This document shows, in pieces, positions 35,501 through 46,218 of a stretch of DNA of 56,136 bases; within the stretch, counting starts at the first letter, position 1, and the number at the start of each line of letters is the position of its first letter. The translations under genes and the position numbers were made by a program. Origin of the DNA: Folioceros fuciformis (lineage: Eukaryota > Anthocerotophyta > Anthocerotopsida > Anthocerotales); assembly GCA_049999805.1 (NCBI GenBank), contig JBNGIO010006235.1:20294-76429 (forward strand), given 5' to 3'. Under the pieces are notes generated by a model. The model was given only the letters and a program-made list of their open reading frames with translations, did no database searches and was not told the DNA's origin.

Positions 35501-36235
35501 ACCGCCATCGTTTTCTACTACGTCCTCTGCTTCCGCCGTGCCACCTTCGACGGGCTCCAGTACCTCTCCTGGTCTCCCGTCCAGCTGCGCGCTCCGGGTG
35601 CCAGCCTCCCCTGGGCAAATGTCGCTGCTCGGTGCACTGTATTCATCCACGCCGACTTCCGCAGTCCTACTGGAGTCGAGGACCTCACCATCCAAACAAG
35701 AAACAGTCTCAGCGCGGCCGCCATGAGCGTCCTCCTCCTCTCCACAGGCGTCACTTCCACTCTCCACAGACCGCACAACCCTCAGATCTACCACAGCGTC
35801 GACAACTACCTCGGGAGAGGCTCCAATGACGTCCGGACGCGCTTCGTCAGAATTCACGGCACTCAGCTCCAAACGCCCCTGGCTACCGGGATGAGGTGTC
35901 ACAGCATTTTGGCTATCAAGACTGGCGCACTCCGGGTCCCGAGCTCCTGGACTTTCCACAACCAGATCTTCGTCTTTCTGCACACCGTCCCCGACTTCAG
36001 GTAAAGCCGGCACGCTTTCAACCACTCCAGCTGCATCCCTATCGTGCAAAGCTCCAGCTCCGACTTCCGCCAGGGACTCCTCACGACCTTCCAGCACCGT
36101 TCCGCCCTCTGCTTCACCGTTCTTCACTCCCTCATCAGCCCGAGGCAGAGCTACCTTGTCTGCATCAACTCGATCAGGAGCAGCACTCCCATCGGCCTGA
36201 GGTGGTGCAAGAACGCTCTCCGCGACGCCACTCAT
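32586..36235 (-). CDS. Large, mostly disordered protein of unknown function
   Basis: Three exons join in frame: 36235-35012, 34852-34772, 34685-32586, for 1134 residues. The first 330 residues are acidic and rich in Ala, Val, Glu and Asp. At the exon 1/2 junction sits the only clearly folded-looking stretch: HQFVREIVSLLKCKDSEVLL, then LWTGQW, then VKIQHDREQFEKHVQAEKQN, a helical, probably coiled region. Exon 3 is Ser/Lys/Asp-rich with short islands that look conserved: HQFMAIYRPPNARD, VGLGIKVTLDTTRHQRFIEY and the C-terminal KLELYVPRRGFSGP. The ELYVPRR end vaguely recalls the ALYVPKARR motif of animal R3HCC1-type proteins, but this is weak and I do not assign it. The structure is solid (phases agree, GT-AG introns); the function is unknown. 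Confidence 0.8.
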
Positions 36236-37499
36236 CCTGCTCCCGTAACCCTTCCACAGGCGATAGTATCGGGCTGTGGCCCTCCTAAGTCACCCCAGCC
36301 TCACCGTGCCCTCCTTTCCCACCTCTGCGGACTCTTCCACAGGCCATGGCTCGTCCCCCGAGCCAAAATTGCGCCAGCCACGCTGCAATTGCTCCCCAAG
36401 CACCAGATCTGCCTGCCACTAGTTCAAACCCTGCCAAGCTCTCCGAACCCTCATCTCACTGCCTGCCGAGAGGACCAGCTTCCCATGTGCAGTATCTGCC
36501 GGTGTGCACAATGAAGCATCTCGGCGGTCGCCACGCCAGTGTCTAGCAAGCATCACACGATCTGCCGATGAGTCGATGCACACATCAGGTTGTTTCAATT
36601 CATCGCCTGCTGTGACGGGGACTGAGAGGGACTTGTCCTAGTCAGTGGTACACACCAAGCCCGGTGTCGAGCATGTCCCGTCGTCCGCACCAGAACCATA
36701 TGGAAGCTTGATTTGGGTTTTCAATTTATCACTAAATTGTTCGTTTCCCTTCTCACCCAGATCCCATACCTATGTGCACCACTTTTCAACACACAATCTC
36801 TCAAAACTTCGAGTTTACTTCCCTTCAGGTACCCCAACTAAGTGGGACTTTCTACTTAACACCTTATATACTATGCTATACATAGCAAGATGGGTTCATC
36901 ATTTCATTTATTATTTCTTTATTATCAATTGAACTAGCATGTTCAAATGAGTTCTTTCGAGAAACTCACACTGCATATTTATATATACACACTTTTATAA
37001 ATTGAAGTATTGGATCCTTTGTTCTTGCATAAACTTAGATATAAGAGGACGTGGCACACACCATTTTGAATGCTAAGAAGTTGTGGATAGGAATGGATAT
37101 ATGTGTGAAGTCTCGCTTTCAAGTGATTTCAGTACCATCAGCCCAAAATTAGCTCACTCAATTAGCTCACTTAGTTTAGAATGAACGCAAGTTAGCTTGC
37201 TAGTGAACTGTGGGGTAGATAAATCTTTTGCCAAAATTAAACTAGCTAATAGTTAGACAACATGCACAACTTTGATATAAGGTCGTTATTTGATGAGGCA
37301 GCTTTTATACTTTTTAAAAGTCAAATATGTTAAATCATGAACCCTTGGTTTCTACATCTAAAGACGAACAAGATGGAAAAACCCATCTACCCAAGAGAGA
37401 GGGAGATAAGCCATGAAACGAACACTAAGGGTTAACCTCTAAAACCTAAAGACTATCAATAGCACCTACAACTCGTTTGGGGGAGAAAGGGTCTACCTA
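36236..37499. other. Intergenic, becoming AT-rich
   Basis: The first 400 bases are probably the promoter and leader of the large minus-strand gene. From 36700 on the sequence is AT-rich without a recognisable gene. Confidence 0.45.
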
Positions 37500-38400
37500 C
37501 TAGTGGGGTTGCTGACACCGGCTCTCCTGCCAAAGTTGTCGTCTTGTATATGACATTAGCCAACGCTCATTGTAGAGCAATAGAAACCCTCCGCCGAGAA
37601 AAACGCTAACCCATGTTTCCTCTTGTGAACCATCTAGGCGCAAGACTTCAAAAACTTGGAAAATGCCTTGCCCATGGCCCATGGGTCTCAACGGCAAGGG
37701 GGGTAAAGTTTGTCCAACTTGTAAAGGAGTGTACTTATGAACCTTGGCCGATGGACTCCCCTTTGCAGCCCAACCCAAAGAGTTGAGGATAACATGCTCT
37801 TAGACCGTGATCGATGTGGGGTTAGTTACAACCGGGTTAGCAATAAAAACTTGTTGATCTCCCTAGATGAGAAAAAGGTCAACCTAAAGAGAATTGCCAT
37901 TAAGTACAGTGTATAGGTGCTCCTTGAAGAGTAGAAAGCCAACCTCCTTGGCCAAGAAACACATGACATCTCACACAGAGTTGCTGCGCCAAGCAATTTG
38001 TTGACCCCCACCCGGACAATGAATAAGATGAGTACTAGAGTTGTCTAGAGGCACCCCACAACTGCAAGAGAAGAGAGAGTAGGCCAACGGTTGGACCAAA
38101 CCAAGGTGAAACCTCATCACAATAGAGAGTGTGGTTGGTGCAACTCAAAAGGCCTAGATGTTAGGTCGAGCCAAGAACCTGCAGCCTTTCCTAGCACGTA
38201 CCGTCCTAGGGATAGAAGAATCTCGAAGAATATTAAGGTGCATTTGCTCATACTCCTTTTCCAGAAGAGAAGTTTGGAGCTCGTGATTTCCCACCACAAG
38301 AAGAGATGAAAATTGATGCACAACAATCCTAGCTGTAGAAGAAAGAGCATTCCTAGCCGATCATAGGGACACTTGCAAAGGGAGGGCACCTTCCAGATAC
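37500..38400 (-). pseudogene. Relic of the C-terminal region of a reverse-transcriptase-type element, copy 1
   Basis: On the minus strand, broken frames give, in order, a GKAAGSWLDL-like block (near 38195), PLAYSLFSCSCGVPL (near 38070), a VRDVMCFLAKEVGF block (near 37950), VFIANPVVTNPT (near 37840) and WAAKGSPSAKVHKYTPLQVG (near 37770-37710). The same blocks in the same order occur at 53340-54000. The order Cys-rich knuckle, H-N-x-V-R-D, VxVxDPT, AKxxKY resembles the tail of non-LTR-type polyproteins in algae and lower plants, possibly with a PD-(D/E)XK-like nuclease. Stops in every part show it is dead. Confidence 0.5.
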
Positions 38401-39325
38401 CAAAGACAAAAAATTACAAAATATAGGCATCACGAATGAGAAAACGAGAAGCCAAAATAAGAGCTGAACAATCATAAACTAAATGATAAACCCTACTCTA
38501 CTCCCCATGGTTGTTTTAAAAACTATGCAAAAAGAATATTGAATACCAATACACAATTCAATTTCTTCATGAGAAAAAAATATTGTTTTATATGAAAAGC
38601 AGCAAGAAATCCCCACATATACTTCATTGTAAAATAAATATTCCTAGATATTTTTAGAACTGCTCCTTCACACCATTTCAATAGATGTACATCTAAAGAT
38701 CTCTTCTAGCGAGACATAAGCATCAGTATATGCATTTTATGATAACAATTTTTGTAAACAATCTTTGCAACTTTAAGATAATGCCAATCGACTGGTACAA
38801 GACATAAACGCACATTCCCTTGTAAACAAGAGCGTAATTAGCATCTGGTTGAAAAGTGTAGTGTGATTGATAACATGCAAAACAATCAGTTCATGTTTCA
38901 CGTAGTGAAGTAAGCATCTTCAAAGCACATTCCATAAGAATAAGAAAGTACAAAGGTGGCTCTCCTTTTTAGGAATGAAGATGTTTGTTCTATAGAACAT
39001 GCATCTAAAATTAACCCTACTTCAATTTTGAATCTTACGAGATACAATTTATGTTCACGTTTCTTCTAAAATGCCCCTATAATTTTCTAAAATATATTCA
39101 TGACAACTTCATTTTAAAATTGGTTCAACTATCGTCTATTTTAAAAAGCATTCTTGGTATCACATGATTCAAAATATTCAAAGGATATTTATTACTTTAT
39201 GTTAATTACGTATTATAAATATACAATGATGTTATTGTTTTTCATTCACTTTGTATTTCATTATGTTTTGAATCGAAATCTTTGAGCACTCTCTAAGCTT
39301 GTTATATCAATGTACTATTGGAACC
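38401..39325. other. AT-rich spacer and promoter of the extensin-like gene
   Basis: Low GC, no recognisable gene. The last 100 bases are the likely leader of the gene starting at 39326. Confidence 0.45.
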
Positions 39326-40403
39326 ATGGGACATTCTATCTATCTTACCCTAATATTTTGTTGGTGTTCAATTCATTTGACAGAAGCTCGACCCTATGTC
39401 ACATTGGACGTTCCTATAACAACACTTGATGTGGTGCCAACACTTGATTCTCCATCGATAATGGTCCCAACATTACCTGAAACAACACCTCCAGGAGACA
39501 TACCTCCCCCATCTATAAATGGAGCTCCAACACTTGATTCTCCAACAACAATGGTGCCAACATTACCTGACATAGTACCTCCAGGAGACATATCTCCTCC
39601 ATCCACATATGGAGCTCCACCATCATTTCCAACGCCACCTTCCCAAGATAGCCCTCCCTCTATGTGGAAAGATGAACTACCTTATGTTGTTTCACCACCT
39701 ATGGGAAAGTTTGGTGATTCCCCATTTAATGGAGAAATAGCACCATCTGTGTATGAAACGCCTCCCACTTATGAGTCACCTCCCATTGATTACTCTCCTC
39801 GCTTGTCTAACCCACCTCCTTTTTCTAGTCCATTCCCCACTTATTACTCTCCTCCTAGCTATGACTCACCTCTTGCTTACGAGCCACCTCCTTCTACTTC
39901 ATCTCCCACTTCTTACTCTCCTCCTACCTATGACNNNNNNNNNNNNNNNNNNNNNNNNNNNNNNNNNNNNNNNNNNNNNNNNNNNNNNNNNNNNNNNNNN
40001 NNNNNNNNNNNNNNNNNNNNNNNNNNNNNNNNNNTCTCCTCCTACCTATGACCCACCTCTTGCTTACGAGCCACCTCCTTCTTCTAATCCATCTCCCATA
40101 TATGACTCTCCTCCTACCTATGACCCACCTCTTGCTTACGAGCCACCTCCTTCTTCTAATCCATCTCCCTTTTATTACTCTCCTCCTACCTATGACCCAC
40201 CTCTTGCTTACGAGCCACCTCCTTCATCTAATCCATCTCCCACTTCTTACTCTCCCCACACCTATGACCCACCTCCTACTAACGAGCCACCTCCTTCTTC
40301 TAATCCATTGCCCACTTATTACTCTCCTCCTACCTATGACCCACCTTCTTATGAAAGCCCCCCAAATGAGAGCCCAGATTATGAACAACCAAGTGAAAGA
40401 TAA
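39326..40403 (+). CDS. Extensin-like proline-rich cell-wall protein (interrupted by an assembly gap)
   Basis: The ATG at 39326 begins a signal peptide (MGHSIYLTLIFCWCSIHLTE, then ARP). Residues about 20-110 hold two copies of a LDSPxxMVPTLP unit. After that the chain is Pro/Ser/Tyr-rich with a 24-residue (72-bp) tandem unit built on YSPPTYDPPLAYEPPPSSNP. The stop is at 40401-40403 after PDYEQPSER. The sequence is split by 100 Ns; frames on the two sides are both coding but do not match across 100 bases, as expected if the N run is a placeholder. SPP and YxY-poor composition suggests a hydroxyproline-rich wall protein with few Tyr cross-link motifs. Repeat number cannot be known. Confidence 0.85.
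39935..40034. other. Assembly gap (100 N) inside the 72-bp extensin repeat
   Basis: Exactly 100 N, flanked on both sides by the same repeat unit. The true length must be a multiple of three if the gene is intact. Confidence 0.99.
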
Positions 40404-42140
40404 AAATTTTGAGCTAAGAAGTCATACATGGGTACAAGAAGGATTCATTTTTTAGTTTGTTTGACTAGAACAGGACTAGTGTAGATAACATGGAGGAAGT
40501 TAGACGTGCACACAACTATCATGTTGGAAAGAATTTGAATGAGTCTTCATGTAACTTAAAAATTTGTCAATACCATGTTAAAAACATAGGATGTGAAGGG
40601 ATGTGAAGAATTCTCGGGGTACCTTAATGCAAGGTTAAGGATATGTTTGAGAATGCTCATACTTTGGGAAGTGATCTGTCTAAACAATAAACAGAGCTCC
40701 CTGAATGGATGGATAGTCCGTTACTTTGAAAGTGTGAGATTAGATTGAACAAATGATCTTTGTCATAAACCCTAAACCCTTTTTAAATTATCATAATACG
40801 ATTCATCATAGTTTATAATCCCTAACCCCTAAACTTAAAAAAAAAAAAAACAAAGAAGAAGAGAGAAGTCACAATTCCCTGTTCTTCTAACTCGGAAGAA
40901 CTTCGTTCACCCCTTAAGCAAAGAACCACACACGATGAGGTGCGTTTTCCATGCGGAGAGCGGTGGAATTTGAGAGGGCGAGTTCCGTTCTGGACTTCAA
41001 GCTGAGCCTTCATACACGGTGCAATCGATGTGACTCTGAGAGAGGTTGACGCACGCGATGTCAGATGCTTTTTCAGCCCGTCCACAGCTTTGAAGATTCG
41101 GTGCTTTACGTCCTCCAGAAATCTTACAACCTTACACTGCTTTACTCTGTTCTGTGGCGTGGCGTGGACACCTACCTGCCTGATGCTCGTGCCCCACGCT
41201 TCACCGATGCAAGGATCGCATTAGGCTAGAATCTGAAATGCACACAACTGTGCGCTTCAACAGACAGTCGCCAGACCAATCCATGTGACCTGACAAAGCT
41301 CGGTAAACCATTACGCATCTTAGGTCACCAAAGTGTCCGAAGCTTTTCGCAGGAAAGGAAAGCACTTCGGCCGCCTCCAGAGCCCCTCCGAGGGGCTAGG
41401 GCGCCTTTTGCAGCCACCTCGCTGAGATGTGGGACCTGCAACATCTTGTTACTGCGGATTATCTCCTCCCCGCATCATGGCAGCATTAATTTAGGCATCC
41501 TGTTGTCCTGTCTCGCAGTAGCCGCGCCGGTGAAGCTTGTGGAAGACGAAATTTCGAAGTGGCGTGACAGTGATGCAGGAGGCAAGAGCCGGGCCCGGGA
41601 AAGACCGGCACCGCCTCTCTGATCAGGCTCACGCGGATCGTGACTCCGCTGCACCTACTTGTGCACAAAGTCTCCATGCTTGACGTGCTGTCGACTGCGT
41701 AGAGCAAGCCTCCGAGATCTGGTGAGGTCTGGCACTGGAGAGGGTTTCACTTTCAGCAGATCAAGATCGAATGGAGTGCGGCATCGTACGGGACCTGGCC
41801 GCTGTGATGAATCCTCCCGAGCTCATCAGTCGATGCCTGGGAGCGGGATCCCGCTTTTCCTGCATCTCCCTCCTTCCTCGACCCCGGCAAAGGTAACCCC
41901 GCGCAAGCCAGCTGGTGCTTTCCGTTCATTCCCGAGACCTGGAAACTCTCACGTCATTGGCCGGACTCTCCCAGGCGGACAAAGGCTTGTCTTTGCGTGT
42001 GCTAGGGGATAGTCTTCGGACAAGGATGACAATCTAGCGACAAATAAACAAATATGAGAATGGAATTCCTTGCAGAGGATGCAGATTCCGTCACCAAGTG
42101 GCGCTGCGTGAGTGAAGTACTGTTTACATTGAAAACCCTT
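40404..42140. other. Intergenic spacer
   Basis: No gene recognised. Contains a CCCTAAACCC-type motif at 40766-40780 (TAAACCCTAAACCCT) with a degenerate one near 40820-40833, and a poly-A run at 40837-40850. Bases 41000-42000 are of average GC with only short unremarkable frames. Confidence 0.45.
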
Positions 42141-42690
42141 CGGTCCGTCAGCCAGCCCGTATATAGCGGGCGACGGACGGACCGTGTCGGCGATTTTAAC
42201 TCGTGTTGTTGGACCCACCAAAAGGTGAATCCATATGCCGGGTCCAAGCCTGGGATCGTCCCGGGCTGCCCGACATTTTGGGCTACAGAAATTTTTTTTT
42301 TGGCATTCTCGCATGCTCCTCTTCTCTCTCGGGTTGTGGTTCCTTGATTTATTGATTTTTTGGCTATGGATGAAATTAGGATTTTTTTCGCTCTTAGCCT
42401 TTTTTTTTATATATTCTCAAGATTGATTTTTTAAGACACTGTCCTCACATACATAGATATTTTATCGAGTAATGTAATGAGTTCTTTCATATTGTTGGTC
42501 ATGGTTGCAGTAAGTAGTTTGACAGTTGAGGCTACAAGACTTATAAAACCCAGTGTTTCGACGGTTTGGTGGAAGGCTCCAAGTCGGCAAGGTCTTGGGG
42601 AGAGGTTGCACATGCAAGCATGGCAAATGCTTTCAGCTTCAATGCAAGATGAGAAGTGGAGGTGGCAATATCGTATGACTTATATAACTT

Positions 42691-43030
42691 TATGTTTTCA
42701 CACAACACAAACAACAAACATGTTACTCTCAAATATAGTTTCGAACAATTCACTTGTCTAAATAAAATATGCTATGCATCATTGTGAAGCTCTTGGAACG
42801 AGCTTTCTCTGAGATGCTCGTTTGCATGTTTTCATTACGACTGGAGTGAGATATAATGGTGTCTAGTTTTTATGTTTTCACACAACACAAACAACAATCT
42901 TGACATTTTCAGGCTTCGTTTCAAACAGCACACTTGTCCAAATGAAATCTGCTATAGATCATTTTGAAGCTCTTGAAACGAGCTTTCTTTGAAGTGCTTG
43001 TTTGCAATTTTTTATGAAGACCAGAGTCAG
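42691..43030. repeat. 180-bp tandem duplication
   Basis: TATGTTTTCACACAACACAA and the following 160 bases at 42691 recur at 42871 with moderate divergence, including the pair GAAGCTCTTGGAACGAGCTT and GAAGCTCTTGAAACGAGCTT. Confidence 0.9.
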
Positions 43031-43084
43031 AATTTGATATTCACAGTTTCTGAGCATTTCTTGTAACATAAACAACACTTGCAA

Positions 43085-43786
43085 TTAGTTTGAAGAGGAG
43101 CTGCTCCTTGCTCTTTTAGAAGATTGTACCAACAGCTTTGCAACCTCCAGCTGCATGTATTGTTGTAGCTCTGAGATTTTTAAGCTCTGTTCTAATCTAC
43201 TCTTCTTTACAACTTGCATGCTTTCTAACTTTGCTGTCTCAATCTTCGCAAAGACCTTAGCAAACCTAGAAATACTATTAGCTATTCTATCAGGCTTGAA
43301 TTCATCAGACCTGTGCTTTTTAGTCTTGGCTTTCTTAGCTGTTATACCCTTCAACTTAGTTACCTTTATTATAGGAGATTCACCACATTCTTCTTCCGGT
43401 GGTGAAGAGGTTGGCAAGTTTGGTGAAACAGTAGCCATAAGTGGAGGGTCCACCGTAGAAACAATGGGGTCTTCAGCAGTGTTGAGAAGAATAGTAACTT
43501 GCTCAGAGCAGCAATATGAAGTTGTCAAATCAACAAGCCCAGGGTCATGAGAGTTCGGAATTCCAACTACCTTAGGATTGTCATTCATGAATGCATCCAT
43601 GGTCTCCCAAAACACCCATTCTGAGGCATAGACCCCGGTTATGAGCTTCTTTGTCTCTGCTTTACAGTGCCGCTTCAAACTGTCAATCACTGTCAATCTT
43701 GTTCGTGCATTGAATTCCCGTAGCCTGAAGTATGCCTCCCCGCTCTCCTCGCTTTCATCGCGTTTTTCATCATTGTTCGTGTTCAT
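43085..43786 (-). CDS. Coiled-coil, nuclear-type protein, possibly transposon-derived
   Basis: A single-exon frame of 233 residues starting at the ATG complement 43784-43786 and ending in a Ser run (SSKRARSSSSSN). The middle is a Ser/Pro-rich linker; residues about 150-175 are basic (KLKGITAKKAKTKKHR), and residues 165-225 form a long amphipathic helix (RIANSISRFAKVFAKIETAK, then LEQSLKISELQQYMQLEVAK). A C-terminal helix of this kind after a basic linker is common in trihelix/Myb-SANT-like proteins encoded by plant DNA transposons, but the N-terminal DNA-binding domain is not convincing here (SEWVFWETMDAFMNDNPKVV may be a remnant). The position inside a possible foldback element supports a mobile origin. 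Confidence 0.5.
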   Translation of the reverse strand: MNTNNDEKRDESEESGEAYFRLREFNARTRLTVIDSLKRHCKAETKKLITGVYASEWVFWETMDAFMNDNPKVVGIPNSHDPGLVDLTTSYCCSEQVTILLNTAEDPIVSTVDPPLMATVSPNLPTSSPPEEECGESPIIKVTKLKGITAKKAKTKKHRSDEFKPDRIANSISRFAKVFAKIETAKLESMQVVKKSRLEQSLKISELQQYMQLEVAKLLVQSSKRARSSSSSN

Positions 43787-43966
43787 CGTTTCAGGATGCG
43801 GGCTACAAGACGCGAGCTGGAAAATGCGATGAAAGCGGGAAGAGCGGGGAGGCGTACTTCAGGATGCAGGCTACAAGATGCGGGCTGCAAAGTGTGATGA
43901 AAGCGGGGAGAGCGAGGAGGGCGGGAAGGCGAGCTGCAGAACGCGATGATAGCGGGGAGGCGGGCT
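43722..43966. repeat. Inverted plus direct repeats at the 5' end of the coiled-coil gene
   Basis: The gene start (minus strand, GATGAAAGCGAGGAGAGCGG then GGAGGCATACTTCAGG) is repeated on the plus strand at about 43820-43866 as GATGAAAGCGGGAAGAGCGG then GGAGGCGTACTTCAGG, forming an inverted repeat around about 43797. Two further direct, decaying copies follow at about 43896 and 43940. Confidence 0.85.
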
Positions 43967-44918
43967 GAAAAAAAAGGCGGGGTCAGTGTTCCCATGAAGG
44001 GAAAACCGACCCGGTATATAAAATAATCAAAATTTTAAAACTTATCAAAATAATAAACGGTCTGTCGACAACGGAAGTTTCCGTCTATTGTCGACAGACC
44101 ACCCCAAAAATAGGATGATCCGATCTAGGCGGGATGGACGGAGCATGCCACAACCACAATGTAAACACTACTTGAGAGGTCCAGGTACAGAACTGGATGC
44201 TGTCAGTGGCTCAGCTCTCAAGGCACCATTCTCTCTCTAACAGTCAGCTCTCAAGGCATCATTCTCTCTCTAACAGGCAATCGCACTCTCTCTCTAGCAG
44301 GCAAGAACAGCAGAAGGGGATAGACAGCTGGAGAGTGGAAGCATCCATTCGGGAAAATGCAGGAAGGGTACATACGTTTTCTGTACCCGTTTGTTCTGAT
44401 TCCGGTACTGCCTTCCAGGTGTGTATCCTGTGGCACGCTGGGGTGTGCCGCATCACACCCCTTTGGACGTACCCATGCACTGTACATACATCTATATGTT
44501 TTCACGACCCAGTTACAAAGCTAACGGAACAATCTCCCACCGCCTGGGACGCCCTTTGGTTTGCTGCCTCTTCCCCTGCCCTGATGTCATGCCAAGCCGG
44601 TCTCGATCACCGGCTGTGCCGGTCACTGTGTCGATATTCTGTGATAGAACGCTATCGCCGAGCGCAATCGCCCGGGGGGCCCGGGTCGCTGACGAGCTCA
44701 TCAAGGAACTGAACAGGACAGGCGCGTAACAATAAATACCACTTTTCCTATAAATTATAGGAGAGAGAGTGCCGTGGTTGGGGTGAGAGAGTGAGCGTCT
44801 TTTCCTGTGAAAAGCAGCACTGGGGAAAAAGCATTCTCTGTCCCGGTATGGAAACCCTTCTTTTTTTAATTTTTTTTAAAATAAGTACCTAGTCTGAAAT
44901 AACTGGTAGGGATAGAAC

Positions 44919-44921
<3 letters not shown>

Positions 44922-44950
<29 letters not shown>
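44922..44950. repeat. (TA)n microsatellite
   Basis: Fourteen or more uninterrupted TA units. Confidence 0.99.
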
Positions 44951-44956
<6 letters not shown>

Positions 44957-45038
44957 TCAAGTTTCTTTCACACTTCGATTCTACCCTAAGGGCTGATCAC
45001 ATGAAGGAATTTAGGATTTAGGTTTTGGGGTCTAATTC

Positions 45039-45263
45039 GGGTTTATGATTAGAGATAAGAACTTTGAAGTACTGCTGGAATTAGGGTTTATGATTAGGGA
45101 TAAGAACTTTGAAGTACCACTCGAATAAGGGTTTATGATTAGGGATAAGAACTTTGAAATGCAGCTGGAATTTGGGTTTATGATTAGGGATAAGAACTTT
45201 GAAGTACAGCTGGAATTAGGGTTTATGATTAGGGATAAGAACTGTGAAGTACAGCTAGAATTA
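45039..45263. repeat. Five tandem copies of a 45-bp unit with telomere-like core
   Basis: Each unit begins GGGTTTATGATTAGGGATAA, continues GAACTTTGAAGTACAGCTGG and ends AATTA. The junctions AATTAGGGTTTATGATTAGGG look like degenerate telomere repeats. The length is a multiple of three, so both strands stay open; I do not treat these frames as genes. Confidence 0.95.
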
Positions 45264-46118
45264 GGGTTAGGAGTTGGCAAGCCTTGGCCTCTTCTTCCAT
45301 GTGGGCATGTTGGGATACGTTGGATTTGTGGAATCTTGGAAATGCATAAACCAACCGATGCATCTTTGCATGAAGGCTTAGTAGTGACTACTGCTGTAGT
45401 TACTTGAATCTTCTTTGAATCAAAGAAAGTTTGTACTGTTGGATGACACTGCCGTCTAAGTCTAGTCTAGTATAGTATTGAGTGTAACTGTGTTGTTGTG
45501 GAGTGTCATTTGGTGGGTAGATCTATAACCATCCGTTTTCAATCCACAATGCATGTAGACAGCCCTGTACATCATCTGGTCGGCCAGCTCGCATGTTGAT
45601 TCTCGCATGAACAAGTCTTGGGTGGCTGTCGAACAGGAACTGGAGATGGAGAACAGGAAGGGAAGAAGGAAGGAAGGAAGGAAGCGTGGAAGGCGCGTGG
45701 AAGGTAAACTCTACAGGCTCTTCGGACACGTTGGGCGGAAAGTGCAGTAGCCCATGAGAGAGGGAGAAGCGAGAAGATAGGGTAAGAGGGGGCAGACGCA
45801 AGGGAGGTATGTATCCCCGGTCAGGGACTACGGAAGGTCAGCGGTTGGGCCCCAAGCACCAAACACCCCCTGGAGTCCGGACCCCTGAGTCCCAGAAGGC
45901 CATCCAGCCAGCCAATCGCACATGCCCCACAGACGTGGGCTACATTGCCGCAACGGTAAAGGTTCAGTGAACCTGGACGCCGGGCCCTCCAATGGGACCT
46001 TCGTGCACGGCTCGCAACCCGCCCCGTCTTCTTCACCTCTCCACGCCTCCCTTGCACCGCAGCGCACCGCATCGCCTCGCCCCCGCCCCGCCTCGCCTCG
46101 CCTCGCGCCGCGCTAGCT

Positions 46119-46218
46119 NNNNNNNNNNNNNNNNNNNNNNNNNNNNNNNNNNNNNNNNNNNNNNNNNNNNNNNNNNNNNNNNNNNNNNNNNNNNNNNNNN
46201 NNNNNNNNNNNNNNNNNN
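46119..46218. other. Assembly gap (100 N) in GC-rich sequence
   Basis: Flanked on the left by CGCCTCGCCTCG-type low complexity and on the right by GCCCCGTCCCGCC. The placeholder hides an unknown length. Confidence 0.99.

Larger units (their letters stand above)
42141..44100. mobile_element. Possible foldback/TIR DNA element carrying a coiled-coil protein gene
   Basis: The left end is a nested hairpin: CGGTCCGTC (42141-42149) pairs with GACGGACCG (42176-42184), with GCCCG/CGGGC inside. The right end is a hairpin with 13-bp perfect arms (GGTCTGTCGACAA at 44059-44071, TTGTCGACAGACC at 44088-44100). Both share a GGTCYGTC end motif. Between them lie a 180-bp tandem duplication, a minus-strand gene and inverted repeats. 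Harbinger-type elements carry a Myb-like accessory gene, which would fit, but no transposase and no target-site duplication is visible, so the call is tentative. Confidence 0.35.
44101..46118. other. Repeat-rich spacer
   Basis: Contains CTCTCAAGGCA...CATTCTCTCTCTAACAG units in tandem (44214-44305), a (TA)n run (44922-44950), the 45-bp array at 45039-45263, a GGAA run (about 45666-45684) and a GC-rich stretch before the gap. Frames at 44197-44730 show no recognisable domain on either strand. No gene called. Confidence 0.5.

Noticed and set aside
35177-36004. 275-codon plus-strand frame
   Set aside because: Antisense of exon 1 of the large disordered protein; the minus model has matching splice phases over three exons.
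40048-40455. Leu/His-rich frame overlapping the extensin gene
   Set aside because: Alternate frame of the same Pro-rich repeat; the SPP frame fits the signal peptide and known family.
44197-44712. 171-codon plus-strand frame
   Set aside because: Begins inside CTCTCTCT-type tandem repeats, and equally long frames exist on the other strand; no recognisable domain.
45940-45990. tRNA-like stretch with GGTTCAGTGAACC
   Set aside because: The GGTTC-like run is a local palindrome; no cloverleaf with anticodon stem could be drawn.
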